Source of the DNA: Spirochaetales bacterium
Lineage (GTDB): Bacteria > Spirochaetota > Spirochaetia > DSM-27196 > SLST01
Direction of reading: 5' to 3'
Length of the DNA stretch: 17,449 nt
NCBI GenBank assembly: GCA_028284845.1
Contig: JANQQY010000591.1
Location: 1 to 17,449, forward strand
Part shown: positions 6,821-12,998 of the stretch, one piece after another
How the letters are laid out: every line of letters starts with the position of its first letter
How positions within the stretch are numbered: the stretch's first letter is position 1
Position numbers and translations under genes: made by a program
Notes under the pieces: generated by a model
What the model was told of the DNA's origin: nothing
Database searches by the model: none
Seen by the model: only the letters and a program-made list of their open reading frames with translations

Positions 6821-6904
6821 TGCGGCGGACTGGACTTGAACCAGCACGCTTTTTACGGCACTAGCCCCTCAAGCTAGCGTGTCTACCAATTTCACCACCG
6901 CCGC
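6821..6904 (-). tRNA. tRNA-Leu (anticodon GAG)
   Basis: Acceptor stem GCGGCGG (5') with CCGCCGC (3') and discriminator A; Leu-type D-arm GTGAAATTGGTAGACAC; anticodon stem CTAGC/GCTAG with loop TTGAGGG (anticodon GAG, reads CUC/CUU); a long variable arm, as expected for a class II tRNA; T-arm CTGG-TTCAAGT-CCAG. CCA is not encoded, so a CCA-adding enzyme is needed. It stands alone with its own promoter and is followed by repeats of its 3' end. Confidence 0.95.
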
Positions 6905-6934
6905 ATGGATGGCAATCGCCAAATCCGAGCCCAA

Positions 6935-6963
6935 AAAATAGCAAACGGCATTCTGGATGTCAA
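6935..6963 (-). promoter_or_regulatory. promoter of tRNA-Leu(GAG)
   Basis: A perfect -35 TTGACA (6958-6963), 17-bp spacer and TATTTT (6935-6940) on the minus strand. The predicted start is near 6928, giving a leader of about 24 nt before the tRNA 5' end. The rest of the 6905-7036 gap shows only a hairpin after wrbA. Confidence 0.8.
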
Positions 6964-7008
6964 CGATTCCGGGGGCGTTCCAGCCAGTGGAGGGCAGTCG
7001 GGAGAGGC

Positions 7009-7025
7009 GGCGGGCGGTGCCCGCC
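7009..7025 (-). other. GC-rich hairpin after wrbA
   Basis: GGCGGGC-ACC-GCCCGCC, a perfect 7-bp stem 11 nt after the wrbA stop codon. No T-run follows, so it may be a weak or factor-assisted terminator, or a 3' end stabiliser. Confidence 0.45.
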
Positions 7026-7036
7026 GACCACCCGAA

Positions 7037-7645
7037 TCAATCGAACAGCTTGCCGGCGATCTTCGAGGCGTGCTCGGCGTGGAAGCGCGCGCCTTCAAGC
7101 TCAACCTCTGAGGGGAGGCGACCGCCCTGCGGACCAGTGACCGTGGAGGCTCCGTACGGCGTAACCCCGTTGATTGCGTCGGTGTTATAGTGACCGGGGT
7201 AGGTGTAGGGCAGTCCCACGATGACATACCCAAGGTGCATCAGCGTGATCTGCGTCGTCAGGATCGTCGTTTCTTGGCCTCCGTGCTGGGTTCCGGAGCC
7301 TGACATGACTGCTGCGACCTTTCCGACGGTCGCACCTTCCTGCCAGAGGGCGCCTGCTTGGTCGAAGAAGTTCCTGAACTGGCCGGGCATGTTCCCGTAT
7401 CGGGTGGGCACGGCAAAGATCGATGCGTCCGGCCACCGGAGATCCTCAACCGTTGCCTGACGCACATCGGCGAACGATTGCTGCGCATCCCAGGCACCAA
7501 TCTGCTTTAGCGTCTCTTCCGGGATGACCTCCGGAATCCGGAAGAGTTCGACCTCGGCTCCTGCGCGTCGCGCGCCCTCTACGGCCGCCTTGGCCATCTC
7601 GAACATGTGTCCGTACGTTGAATAGAAAAACACTCCTGTCTTCAT
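7037..7645 (-). CDS. wrbA: WrbA-type NAD(P)H:quinone oxidoreductase
   Basis: A 202-residue flavodoxin-like FMN enzyme that reduces quinones by two electrons and so avoids semiquinone radicals. Visible family features: FMN phosphate loop FYSTYGHMFEMA (about 7-18), the flavin-binding PTRYGNMPGQFRNFFDQAG (about 80-98), and GSGTQHGGQETT (about 116-127) with the His typical of WrbA. The length equals the family norm. The ATG at 7645 is set by the start of the first beta-strand and by AGGAG 7 nt upstream; the frame is open further, but that part overlaps the regulator gene. It follows a MarR regulator by 43 nt, a common arrangement for quinone- or electrophile-responsive control, so it is probably regulated by that protein (inference). 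Confidence 0.95.
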   Translation of the reverse strand: MKTGVFFYSTYGHMFEMAKAAVEGARRAGAEVELFRIPEVIPEETLKQIGAWDAQQSFADVRQATVEDLRWPDASIFAVPTRYGNMPGQFRNFFDQAGALWQEGATVGKVAAVMSGSGTQHGGQETTILTTQITLMHLGYVIVGLPYTYPGHYNTDAINGVTPYGASTVTGPQGGRLPSEVELEGARFHAEHASKIAGKLFD

Positions 7646-7657
7646 TCCGTTCTCCTC

Positions 7658-7674
7658 GCCGGACAGCGTCCGGC
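7658..7674 (-). promoter_or_regulatory. hairpin just upstream of the wrbA ribosome binding site
   Basis: A perfect 7-bp stem GCCGGAC-GCT-GTCCGGC lies 2-3 nt upstream of the wrbA Shine-Dalgarno sequence in the marR-wrbA gap. It could block upstream RNA decay, uncouple translation of the two genes, or modulate ribosome access. No T-run, so not a terminator. Confidence 0.4.
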
Positions 7675-7688
7675 AGTGATTCAGAAGT

Positions 7689-8114
7689 TCAGCCGGATCC
7701 CGTACCGAGCTTCTTGCATAGTCGACTGAGCTCAACGAGCTCATCGAGTTCGAGAACGGCAAATTCGGATGAGATAGCCTCGCGCATTTTGGCAAACGCG
7801 TTCGTCGCCACAGCCTGGCCATGGGCCGAGAGCTGAAGGTAGACCCTGCGCCGATCCTCATCGCACCGGCGTCTTGTCACAAGACCGTCCTTCACAAGGC
7901 GATCTACCGCGATCGAGATGCTTCCCTGCGTGCGAAGAATCTTGCGAGCGACCTCGTTGTGCGTCATTTCACCCTTGTGAAGAAGCGCCTCGAGGATGCC
8001 GAATCGCGTCAGGTTCATGCCCGCGGGGAGTGGCTGGTGCGTCAAGATCCGTCGATCAACGCTCTCCACTGCCCTCGAGATCTTGACAAACGCGTCAAGC
8101 GCCGCGCCGGACAT
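7689..8114 (-). CDS. MarR-family transcriptional regulator
   Basis: A 141-residue (from this start) winged-helix regulator. The winged helix spans about 35-100: recognition region MTHNEVARKILRTQGSISIAVDRL and wing DGLVTRRRCDEDRRRVYLQLSAHG, both standard for MarR; the flanking helices form the dimer interface. Such proteins usually repress their own operon and release DNA on binding phenolic or quinone ligands or on Cys oxidation; two Cys are present (in RRRCDED and SRLCKK). It is cotranscribed with wrbA. The start is uncertain: ATG 8114 has GAGGAG 3 nt upstream, whereas ATG 8132 lies 8 nt from a TATAGA -10 and could be leaderless. It is divergent from ppa. Confidence 0.9.
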   Translation of the reverse strand: MSGAALDAFVKISRAVESVDRRILTHQPLPAGMNLTRFGILEALLHKGEMTHNEVARKILRTQGSISIAVDRLVKDGLVTRRRCDEDRRRVYLQLSAHGQAVATNAFAKMREAISSEFAVLELDELVELSRLCKKLGTGSG

Positions 8115-8140
8115 CGTCTCCTCATTCTTCATTCTCAAAC

Positions 8141-8196
8141 TCTATACAATTGACGTCTCTTCAACATCAATTTGATTGATATTAAACTAATTGATA
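8141..8196 (-). promoter_or_regulatory. marR promoter with probable MarR operator
   Basis: Minus-strand TTGATG (8165-8170), 18-bp spacer, TATAGA (8141-8146). Overlapping the -35 is the palindrome ATCAAT-TTG-ATTGAT (8166-8180), and a further ATTGATA half-site lies at 8190-8196, 15 bp from the first. The block is strikingly AT-rich compared with its surroundings. Binding here by the MarR protein would block its own promoter. Confidence 0.6.
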
Positions 8197-8240
8197 CCAA
8201 AGTAAATGGCAAGTGATCGTGGATAGAGGAAGAGTCTTGC

Positions 8241-8269
8241 TTGACGGGCGTTGCGGCTGGTGGTATTCC
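8241..8269 (+). promoter_or_regulatory. ppa promoter, probably leaderless
   Basis: TTGACG (8241-8246), 17-bp spacer, TATTCC (8264-8269), then exactly 6 nt to the ppa ATG at 8276. The predicted transcription start coincides with the A of ATG, and no Shine-Dalgarno sequence is present. Confidence 0.6.
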
Positions 8270-8275
8270 CTGATC

Positions 8276-8848
8276 ATGAACCCATGGCACGATATTGATC
8301 GCTCACGGATAACTCCGGAGAGTTTTGTTGCCGTTATTGAGATTCCCAAAGGAAGCAAGAAGAAGTACGAGCTCGACAAAGAGACCGGCCTCATCAAACT
8401 CGACCGGATCCTGTTCACGTCAACTCACTACCCCTCAAACTACGGGTTCATCCCCAAAACCTACGCTGACGACAACGATCCGTTGGACGTTCTTGTGCTT
8501 TGCTCGGAGACGCTTGATCCCCTCACCATGGTTGAGTGCTATCCCATTGGAGTGGTGAAGATGGTCGACAACAAAGAGGTCGACGAGAAGATCATTGCGA
8601 TACCGTTTCGGGATCCGGTCTATTCGGGCTACAGGGACGTATCGACCTTGCCGCAGCACATCCTCACTGAGATCTCCCACTTCTTTGAGGTCTACAAGGC
8701 GCTGGAGCACTCTGACACATCCGTGAAGATGATCGTTGACCGCGACAAGGCGCTTGAGATCATTGCCGGCAGCCTCGACCGCTACGAAGAGATGTTCCCT
8801 TCAAGCGATCCCGAAAGGTCGGAGAATGCCGACGTCAAGCCCGCGTAG
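8276..8848 (+). CDS. ppa: family I inorganic pyrophosphatase
   Basis: A 190-residue cytoplasmic enzyme that splits pyrophosphate into two phosphates and so pulls biosynthetic reactions forward. The family signature DNDPLD is at 66-71, with the N-terminal metal/phosphate-binding segment VIEIPKGSKKKYE (about 20-32), NYGFIPKTY (about 55-63) and later Lys/Tyr-rich motifs. Length fits bacterial soluble PPases. The start MNPWHDI was chosen over upstream in-frame codons because it matches the family N-terminus and sits 6 nt after a -10 element. It ends 25 bp from the end of the convergent rdgB gene, whose product releases pyrophosphate; a functional link is only suggestive. Confidence 0.95.
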   Translation: MNPWHDIDRSRITPESFVAVIEIPKGSKKKYELDKETGLIKLDRILFTSTHYPSNYGFIPKTYADDNDPLDVLVLCSETLDPLTMVECYPIGVVKMVDNKEVDEKIIAIPFRDPVYSGYRDVSTLPQHILTEISHFFEVYKALEHSDTSVKMIVDRDKALEIIAGSLDRYEEMFPSSDPERSENADVKPA

Positions 8849-8873
8849 TCTCTGACCTGAGTCGTCCCGTTTG

Positions 8874-9497
8874 TCACCTGGGAAGCGCCTCTGCTCGAGC
8901 AAGCGCCTCCCGTACGACCCGTGACGCCCTGCCTCGATGACTGAGCCGATTCTTCTTGTCCGGTGACAACTCGCTCGCCGTTATGCCTTCTGACGGGACG
9001 ACGAAGATCGGGTCGTATCCAAAGCCGTGTGTTCCCGCTGACTCGGAGTCTGCGATCAATCCATGCCAAGCTTCCTGCACAATAATGCGGCGGTCGCCGG
9101 GCAACAGCAGTGCAATCGTGCAGATGAAGTGGGCGTTGCGGTCCTGGATACCTTCAAGCTCTCGAAGGACAAGCCGATTCCGCTCCGCAGCCGATAGTTC
9201 CGTCCGACCACCGTCCGGGCTCCCATATCGCGCAGAGTAGAGGCCGGGTCGACCGTCGAGCGCGTCGATGCAGATCCCCGAGTCATCCGCAAGCACGGCA
9301 TATGAGGCTCGTGACTCGTGCGGGATGAGCGCCAATACGGCCTCCGCCTTGAGAAGCGCGTTCTCCACAAACGTCGCTCCTGTTTCGGCAACCTCGAAGG
9401 AGATGCCCAGCGCCTCCGGCGTAATGACTCGCTGACCAAAGATCTGCCGGTACTCGATCAGCTTGTGCTCGTTGTTGCTTGCGATCAGAATCTGCAT
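8874..9497 (-). CDS. rdgB: RdgB/HAM1-type XTP/dITP pyrophosphatase
   Basis: A 207-residue nucleotide-pool cleaning enzyme that converts (d)ITP and XTP to monophosphate plus pyrophosphate, keeping deaminated purines out of DNA and RNA. Motifs: SNNEHK at 7-12, ETGATFVENALLKA (about 38-51), catalytic ADDSGICIDAL at 70-80 (D71-D72), GRPGLYSARYG (about 82-92), GFGYDPIF and the terminal SHRGRA. Full length. It follows the sigma-like gene by 9 nt but has no Shine-Dalgarno sequence; instead TTGCGA-17-TAAGCT inside the end of that gene places a -10 exactly 6 nt before ATG, so it may be transcribed on its own as a leaderless mRNA. Confidence 0.95.
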   Translation of the reverse strand: MQILIASNNEHKLIEYRQIFGQRVITPEALGISFEVAETGATFVENALLKAEAVLALIPHESRASYAVLADDSGICIDALDGRPGLYSARYGSPDGGRTELSAAERNRLVLRELEGIQDRNAHFICTIALLLPGDRRIIVQEAWHGLIADSESAGTHGFGYDPIFVVPSEGITASELSPDKKNRLSHRGRASRVVREALARAEALPR

Positions 9498-9503
9498 TGG
9501 GGG

Positions 9504-9532
9504 AGCTTACGCATCGCTTAGCAGGGTCGCAA
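9504..9532 (-). promoter_or_regulatory. rdgB promoter inside the preceding gene, probably leaderless
   Basis: TTGCGA (9527-9532), 17-bp spacer, TAAGCT (9504-9509; it overlaps the TAA stop of the sigma-like gene), then CCCCCA and the rdgB ATG. The run of C before the start cannot act as a ribosome binding site. Confidence 0.5.
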
Positions 9533-10460
9533 GGCGCTGTTGATAGGCCGGGTTGGATAGCTCTCTCTTTGCGGTGAAGACGCTCGAGTCGATGGTGCCC
9601 TTCTGAACTCCCAAGACGTCAGCGATCTGAGCGTGCGTCGGCGCATGAGCGATTCGTTTGAGTCCGGAGACTGCCCGGCAGTAGCGATCGTGGAGGCGTT
9701 CCCGTTTCTCTATGAGCGCCGGTCGCTCCTCGCCAACGGCTTCGGTGAGTCTCTCGTCGGCGTACCTCATCGCGAACCAGGCGCGGTCACGCTGAGAGCG
9801 GAACTTCTGTTCCCGAGGAGCGTACCGGTGGGCCGATTCGGCGAGTCGTTCTCGGCACTGCTCCAGCCATTCCGGCTCACAGCCGACCACCTCCGCGATT
9901 CGGATCACGTGCTCCTCCGACAGCGAGTCCGAAGACTTGAGGAACATCAGCAGCAGCCGCTGCGCCTCACCCGGCGTCAGGCCCTCTCCTGCCATTGCGG
10001 GAGGGTTCAGCCCCAGGACGCTTGGCCGATGAGCCGCTCGACGTCTCTTGGAGACGGTGCGGGCCCTTGGTCTTGGTGGACGTGGGGTAGTGCTCTCCAC
10101 GGAGTCCGTGAACTCGTCTCCGCTCTGCGCCTCGCCGCAGATCTCCTCCGTGACTCCCGGCGAACTCGCGACTCGATCGCGCAAGGTCCGGGCGGCGTGG
10201 CCCCGTGCAATCGACCGCAGCTGCCAACGGAGCGTCGTTCGAAGGTAGGCCTCGAAGCTGCTCCCCGTCGGCTTGTACCGATTGATGAGTCGACGAATCC
10301 GAGGATAGAACGAGAGGAGCAGCTCCGCGCCGTCCTCATCAGAAAAGCCACGATGTTCCTTCGGGTAGGTGTAGACCAGCTCGCTGATCGAGCGTACGAG
10401 TTGCGTTAACCCCTGGCCGGTCTTCTGGTAGCTGCGAATCCTCTCATCCAACGTTTTCAT
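9507..10460 (-). CDS. divergent sigma-70-like protein
   Basis: A 317-residue protein. Residues about 35-90 read like sigma-70 region 2: an acidic DEDGAELLLSFYPRIRRLINRYK segment (start DEDGAELL, end INRYK), then GSSFEAYLRTTLRWQLRSIAR. After a basic proline/arginine-rich linker (about 125-148) and a helical middle, residues 274-303 look like a region-4 helix-turn-helix (THAQIADVLGVQKGTID... then FTAKREL). It is longer than ECF sigma factors and lacks a clear region 2.3/2.4 consensus, so it may be an unusual sigma factor or a sigma-derived regulator; I cannot name a family. The ATG 10460 was preferred to an upstream codon at 10496, which falls inside the putative sigma-54 promoter; GGGGGA precedes the ATG. 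Confidence 0.65.
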   Translation of the reverse strand: MKTLDERIRSYQKTGQGLTQLVRSISELVYTYPKEHRGFSDEDGAELLLSFYPRIRRLINRYKPTGSSFEAYLRTTLRWQLRSIARGHAARTLRDRVASSPGVTEEICGEAQSGDEFTDSVESTTPRPPRPRARTVSKRRRAAHRPSVLGLNPPAMAGEGLTPGEAQRLLLMFLKSSDSLSEEHVIRIAEVVGCEPEWLEQCRERLAESAHRYAPREQKFRSQRDRAWFAMRYADERLTEAVGEERPALIEKRERLHDRYCRAVSGLKRIAHAPTHAQIADVLGVQKGTIDSSVFTAKRELSNPAYQQRLATLLSDA

Positions 10461-10479
10461 GTTTCCCCCGAAAACGTTA

Positions 10480-10496
10480 TGCAAAGGATGTGCCAA
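10480..10496 (-). promoter_or_regulatory. putative sigma-54 (-24/-12) promoter of the sigma-like gene
   Basis: TTGGCACATCCTTTGCA on the minus strand fits the sigma-54 consensus TGGCAC-N5-TTGCA at every conserved position, with the GG and GC doublets 10 bp apart. The predicted start near 10469 gives a 9-nt leader beginning with GGGGG before the ATG at 10460. The activator-binding region would lie within 10497-10564 or in the nrnA 3' end; I see no obvious symmetrical site. Confidence 0.6.
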
Positions 10497-10564
10497 TCAC
10501 AGGAGCGCTGAGGCGCCACCTATTCGCGCAGGGAGCACGAGTACAGCTTCGCGCCCGAAGGTTG

Positions 10565-11584
10565 TTACGTAGTGTTACGATTCGACTCGAGTGCTTGCTC
10601 GAGGAGTTCGCAGACGCGACTCACGGTCTCTTGCAATTCCCCATTACAGCTGAAGCCCGCCGCTCGCCTGTGGCCGCCGCCGCCGAACCTCTTGGCGATC
10701 TGACTCACGTCGATCTCATCAATCGATCGAAGGCTTCCCGAAACCATCGCATCGGCTTCAGGGCGAACGACCGCTGCCGTTCGAACTCCCTCGATGCCAA
10801 AGATGAGCTGATAGAGCGTATCGGAATCGCGACTCTCTTTTCCGTAGAGCTTGGCGTCCTCCATGGTCTCCCAGGTGACATATCCGGCGCCTCCGGCGAT
10901 CGGTCTCATCCGCCCGATCAGCGCAGAGAGAAGCCGTCGCGATTCGATTGTCTGTCCCCCGAACATCTGGCGATGGGCGAGCTTGGGTGAGGCACCCGCA
11001 TCGAGGAGCCTGCCGATGGCACCCATCAGCGGACCCGCATCCGACTCGACATGCCGAAGGTATCCGGTGTCGGTCATGATGCCAAAGAGCAGCAGTTCGG
11101 CCTCGTCTTGGCTGATCGGCTCGCTCATCGCTTCAAGGACAAGCTGGACCAGGTAGCAGGTCGCCGCTGCACTCGTCACGACAAACCGTGCGTCGCCGAA
11201 CGGTGAGGCTGTCGCATGGTGATCGATTACGGCAAGGGGTAGCCCGCCCATGTCGTTCTCGAGTTCACCGGTCCGATCGGGTCCGCTGCAATCGAGGATG
11301 ATCGCCGCCGGTCGTGGATCCGTTGCGCGGGTCTCACCGGGAACCCGGTCCTGGAAGCGCTCTTGGTAGTGGGATACCTCGCGACGAAGAAACGGACCCT
11401 GCGCGAAGTATCTGACCTTCTTTCCCTTGGTTCTACTGAGATAGGATCCAAGCGCGAGTGAACTTGCGATGCAGTCGCCGTCCGGTTCCACATGGCCAAA
11501 GAGGTAGTAGGTGTTGTAGGCGTCCAGAAAATCAAGGAGGGCGGCCGGCACCGCCGGAGAGCTGTTCGAACTGAGGGCGGCCAC
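10565..11584 (-). CDS. nrnA: NrnA-like DHH/DHHA1 phosphoesterase (nanoRNase/pAp phosphatase)
   Basis: A 339-residue protein of the DHH family; NrnA-type members degrade 2-5-nt RNA and dephosphorylate pAp. Metal-site motifs are in order: GHVEPDGDC (about 30-38), LDCSGPD (about 98-104), the DHH motif at 121-123 in VIDHHATASPFGD, and FGIMTDTGYLRH (about 167-178). The C-terminal DHHA1 substrate-binding domain ends in RFGGGGHRRAAGF (GGGGH 301-305). The GTG start at 11584 lies 7 nt after the stop of the small exported-protein gene; there is no clear Shine-Dalgarno sequence, so translational coupling is likely. Cyclic-dinucleotide or pApA degradation by this family is also possible. Confidence 0.88.
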   Translation of the reverse strand: MAALSSNSSPAVPAALLDFLDAYNTYYLFGHVEPDGDCIASSLALGSYLSRTKGKKVRYFAQGPFLRREVSHYQERFQDRVPGETRATDPRPAAIILDCSGPDRTGELENDMGGLPLAVIDHHATASPFGDARFVVTSAAATCYLVQLVLEAMSEPISQDEAELLLFGIMTDTGYLRHVESDAGPLMGAIGRLLDAGASPKLAHRQMFGGQTIESRRLLSALIGRMRPIAGGAGYVTWETMEDAKLYGKESRDSDTLYQLIFGIEGVRTAAVVRPEADAMVSGSLRSIDEIDVSQIAKRFGGGGHRRAAGFSCNGELQETVSRVCELLEQALESNRNTT

Positions 11585-11591
11585 CGGACGA

Positions 11592-11987
11592 CTAGAAATC
11601 GAACTGTGGCGTGTCAACGTTAAAGGCGCTATCCAGTCCGTCGTTGTTGGGAAGCGATCCCCAGCTGAGGTCATTCAGATTGCGATGCACATAGAGGACA
11701 AAGTGATTGACCTCGGTACCGCGCCAGTAAATGTTGACATAAGGAAAATTTGTGTCCGTTCCGTAGACGAGTCGTCCAATAGAATCCGGCCTTCCAAACC
11801 AGTCAAGCGGAAGATAGGTGGTGGCAAGCAAGAGGGAACTTGGTCGCCTGTAATCGATACGGTAGCCAAGGGTGGTCGCATAGATCTTCTCTATGTAGAG
11901 CGTCGTGACGTAGAACTCTGATTCCTGCGCAGGCACGACCATCGCGACCACGACCAGTACCAACAGGGTGAGTGCGACTTTCTTCAC
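11592..11987 (-). CDS. small exported protein of unknown function
   Basis: A 131-residue protein with a clear signal peptide (MKK, hydrophobic VALTLLVLVVVAMVV, probable cleavage after PAQ or VPA; no Cys, so not a lipoprotein). The mature part, about 110 residues, is rich in aromatic and polar residues and has alternating beta-type patterns (YVTTLYIEKIYATTLGYRIDY; VNIYWRGTEVNHFVLYVHRNL), suggesting a small beta-rich periplasmic or outer-membrane-associated domain. I do not recognise a family. The GTG start has a strong AAGGAGG 5 nt upstream and a good promoter. The gene is first in a unit with nrnA, 7 nt away, an odd pairing of an exported protein with a cytosolic nuclease. Confidence 0.82.
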   Translation of the reverse strand: MKKVALTLLVLVVVAMVVPAQESEFYVTTLYIEKIYATTLGYRIDYRRPSSLLLATTYLPLDWFGRPDSIGRLVYGTDTNFPYVNIYWRGTEVNHFVLYVHRNLNDLSWGSLPNNDGLDSAFNVDTPQFDF

Positions 11988-12008
11988 CGAGCCCTCCTTG
12001 ACGATGAG

Positions 12009-12037
12009 AGTATAGTCTCGCGGGATTGGAGCTTCAA
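12009..12037 (-). promoter_or_regulatory. promoter of the exported-protein/nrnA unit
   Basis: TTGAAG (12032-12037), 17-bp spacer, TATACT (12009-12014) in the gap after argF, followed by a leader with a strong Shine-Dalgarno sequence at about 11993-11999. Confidence 0.7.
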
Positions 12038-12041
12038 GCGA

Positions 12042-12998
12042 TTATTGTAGGCCGAGCGTTGCGAGAATCAGCGCCTTGATCGAGTGCTTCCGGTTTTCAG
12101 CCTGATCAAACACCCTGCTCGCCGAACTCTCGAAGACCTCCTCCGTCACCTCGTTGCCCTTCTGAGCGGGGAGACAGTGAAGGAAGATCGCATTACTGGA
12201 GCCGGTAGACTTCATCAGAGCGCTTGTGACGCGGAATGGTTCGAGGATCGGCTTCCGATCGGCAAGCAACTCCTCTTCGCCCATCGATGCCCAGACGTCG
12301 GTGTAGACAGCGTCCGCCCCGTCGACCGCCTTTTCCGGATCGTCTGTGACCGCAAAGGTGGTGCCGTGCTCTTCTGCGAGTGCCGCGAGAGAAGCGATCT
12401 CATCGGCCGACGGTTGGAGGCGTTCCGGTGCTCCAATGGCGAAGCCCACGCCGAGCTTCCCACATCCGATCGCGAGCGATCGCGCCACATTGTTCCTGCC
12501 GTCGCCCACGTAGGCCATGCGCGATCCAGCGAGTCCACGTGCGTCTGAGCCGCGCGACTCTGCGAGGGTCATGAGATCCGCCAGGACCTGCGTGGGGTGG
12601 TAATCATCGGTGAGGCCGTTGTACACGGGCACACCGGCGTGATCAGCGAGTGCCTTCACGTACGACTGCTTGAAACCGCGAAACTGAATGCAATCGAACA
12701 TCCGCCCCAGAACACGCGCCGTGTCCTGAATGTCCTCTTTGGTGCCCAGATGCACATCTTGCGTTGAGAGGAAGCTGGCGTGTCCCCCTTCCTCGCCGAA
12801 CGCGGTTTCGAATGCTGATCGTGTACGGGTCGATCGCTTTTCGAACAGGAGCGCGATCGAGTAGCCCTCGAGGCGCCTCGGTCGCTCCCCTCGACCTCTC
12901 TCAGCCTTTACTGTGAGGCCGAGATCCACAAGTGTTCGAATCTCGTCTGATGTGAAGTCGAGAAGTGTGAGGAGGGACCGATCTTTGAGCGCTGCCAT
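12042..12998 (-). CDS. argF: ornithine carbamoyltransferase
   Basis: A 318-residue enzyme that makes citrulline from ornithine and carbamoyl phosphate in arginine synthesis (or the reverse in the deiminase pathway). Carbamoyl-phosphate motif FEKRSTRTR at 52-60, HPTQVLADLMT at 134-144, ornithine loop DVWASMG at 234-240 and HCLPA at 274-278, all in the right order; length is typical. The family's usual LGxGE element reads HLGTKED (83-89), a mild deviation. No other arginine gene is nearby, so anabolic versus catabolic use cannot be decided. The ATG at 12998 has no Shine-Dalgarno sequence; TAGAAT lies 9 nt upstream. It is separated from clpX by 47 bp on the same strand and could also be reached by readthrough. 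Confidence 0.95.
   Translation of the reverse strand: MAALKDRSLLTLLDFTSDEIRTLVDLGLTVKAERGRGERPRRLEGYSIALLFEKRSTRTRSAFETAFGEEGGHASFLSTQDVHLGTKEDIQDTARVLGRMFDCIQFRGFKQSYVKALADHAGVPVYNGLTDDYHPTQVLADLMTLAESRGSDARGLAGSRMAYVGDGRNNVARSLAIGCGKLGVGFAIGAPERLQPSADEIASLAALAEEHGTTFAVTDDPEKAVDGADAVYTDVWASMGEEELLADRKPILEPFRVTSALMKSTGSSNAIFLHCLPAQKGNEVTEEVFESSASRVFDQAENRKHSIKALILATLGLQ

Larger units (their letters stand above)
6625..6845 (-). repeat. tandem array of 67-bp tRNA-Leu 3'-end repeats
   Basis: Reading the minus strand, the sequence from GCTGGTTC of the tRNA T-arm is repeated head to tail. The tRNA itself provides the first copy (6789-6845, 57 bp, normal short T-loop); two full 67-bp units (6722-6788 and 6655-6721) and a 30-bp partial unit (6625-6654) follow without gaps. 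Shared parts are GCTGGTTCG, GATCCAGTCCG and GGGGCAA/GGAGCAA. The 10-bp length difference of the first copy comes entirely from the T-loop. Confidence 0.92.

Noticed and set aside
6593..6845. CRISPR array
   Set aside because: Only three copies, directly abutting, with no unique spacers, and the unit is clearly derived from the adjacent tRNA.
6625..6845. Attachment sites left by an integrated element using tRNA-Leu
   Set aside because: Copies are contiguous 67-bp units with no cargo, integrase or remnant gene between them, and the enlarged T-loop is not expected from site-specific integration. Ancient att duplication as the origin cannot be fully excluded.
6531..6864. Plus- and minus-strand reading frames (75-102 aa) across the repeat array, including one on the tRNA strand like the E. 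coli tyrT tpr frame
   Set aside because: The unit is 67 bp, which is not a multiple of 3, so each copy is read in a different frame and no peptide repeat is kept; there is no ribosome binding site, and conservation follows RNA pairing instead.
9633..10409. 258-aa plus-strand frame opposite the sigma-like gene, and a 251-aa frame at 2228-2983 opposite the kinase
   Set aside because: Both are antisense shadows in GC-rich coding DNA: no family motifs, no ribosome binding site, and the opposite strand has clear domains or operon context.
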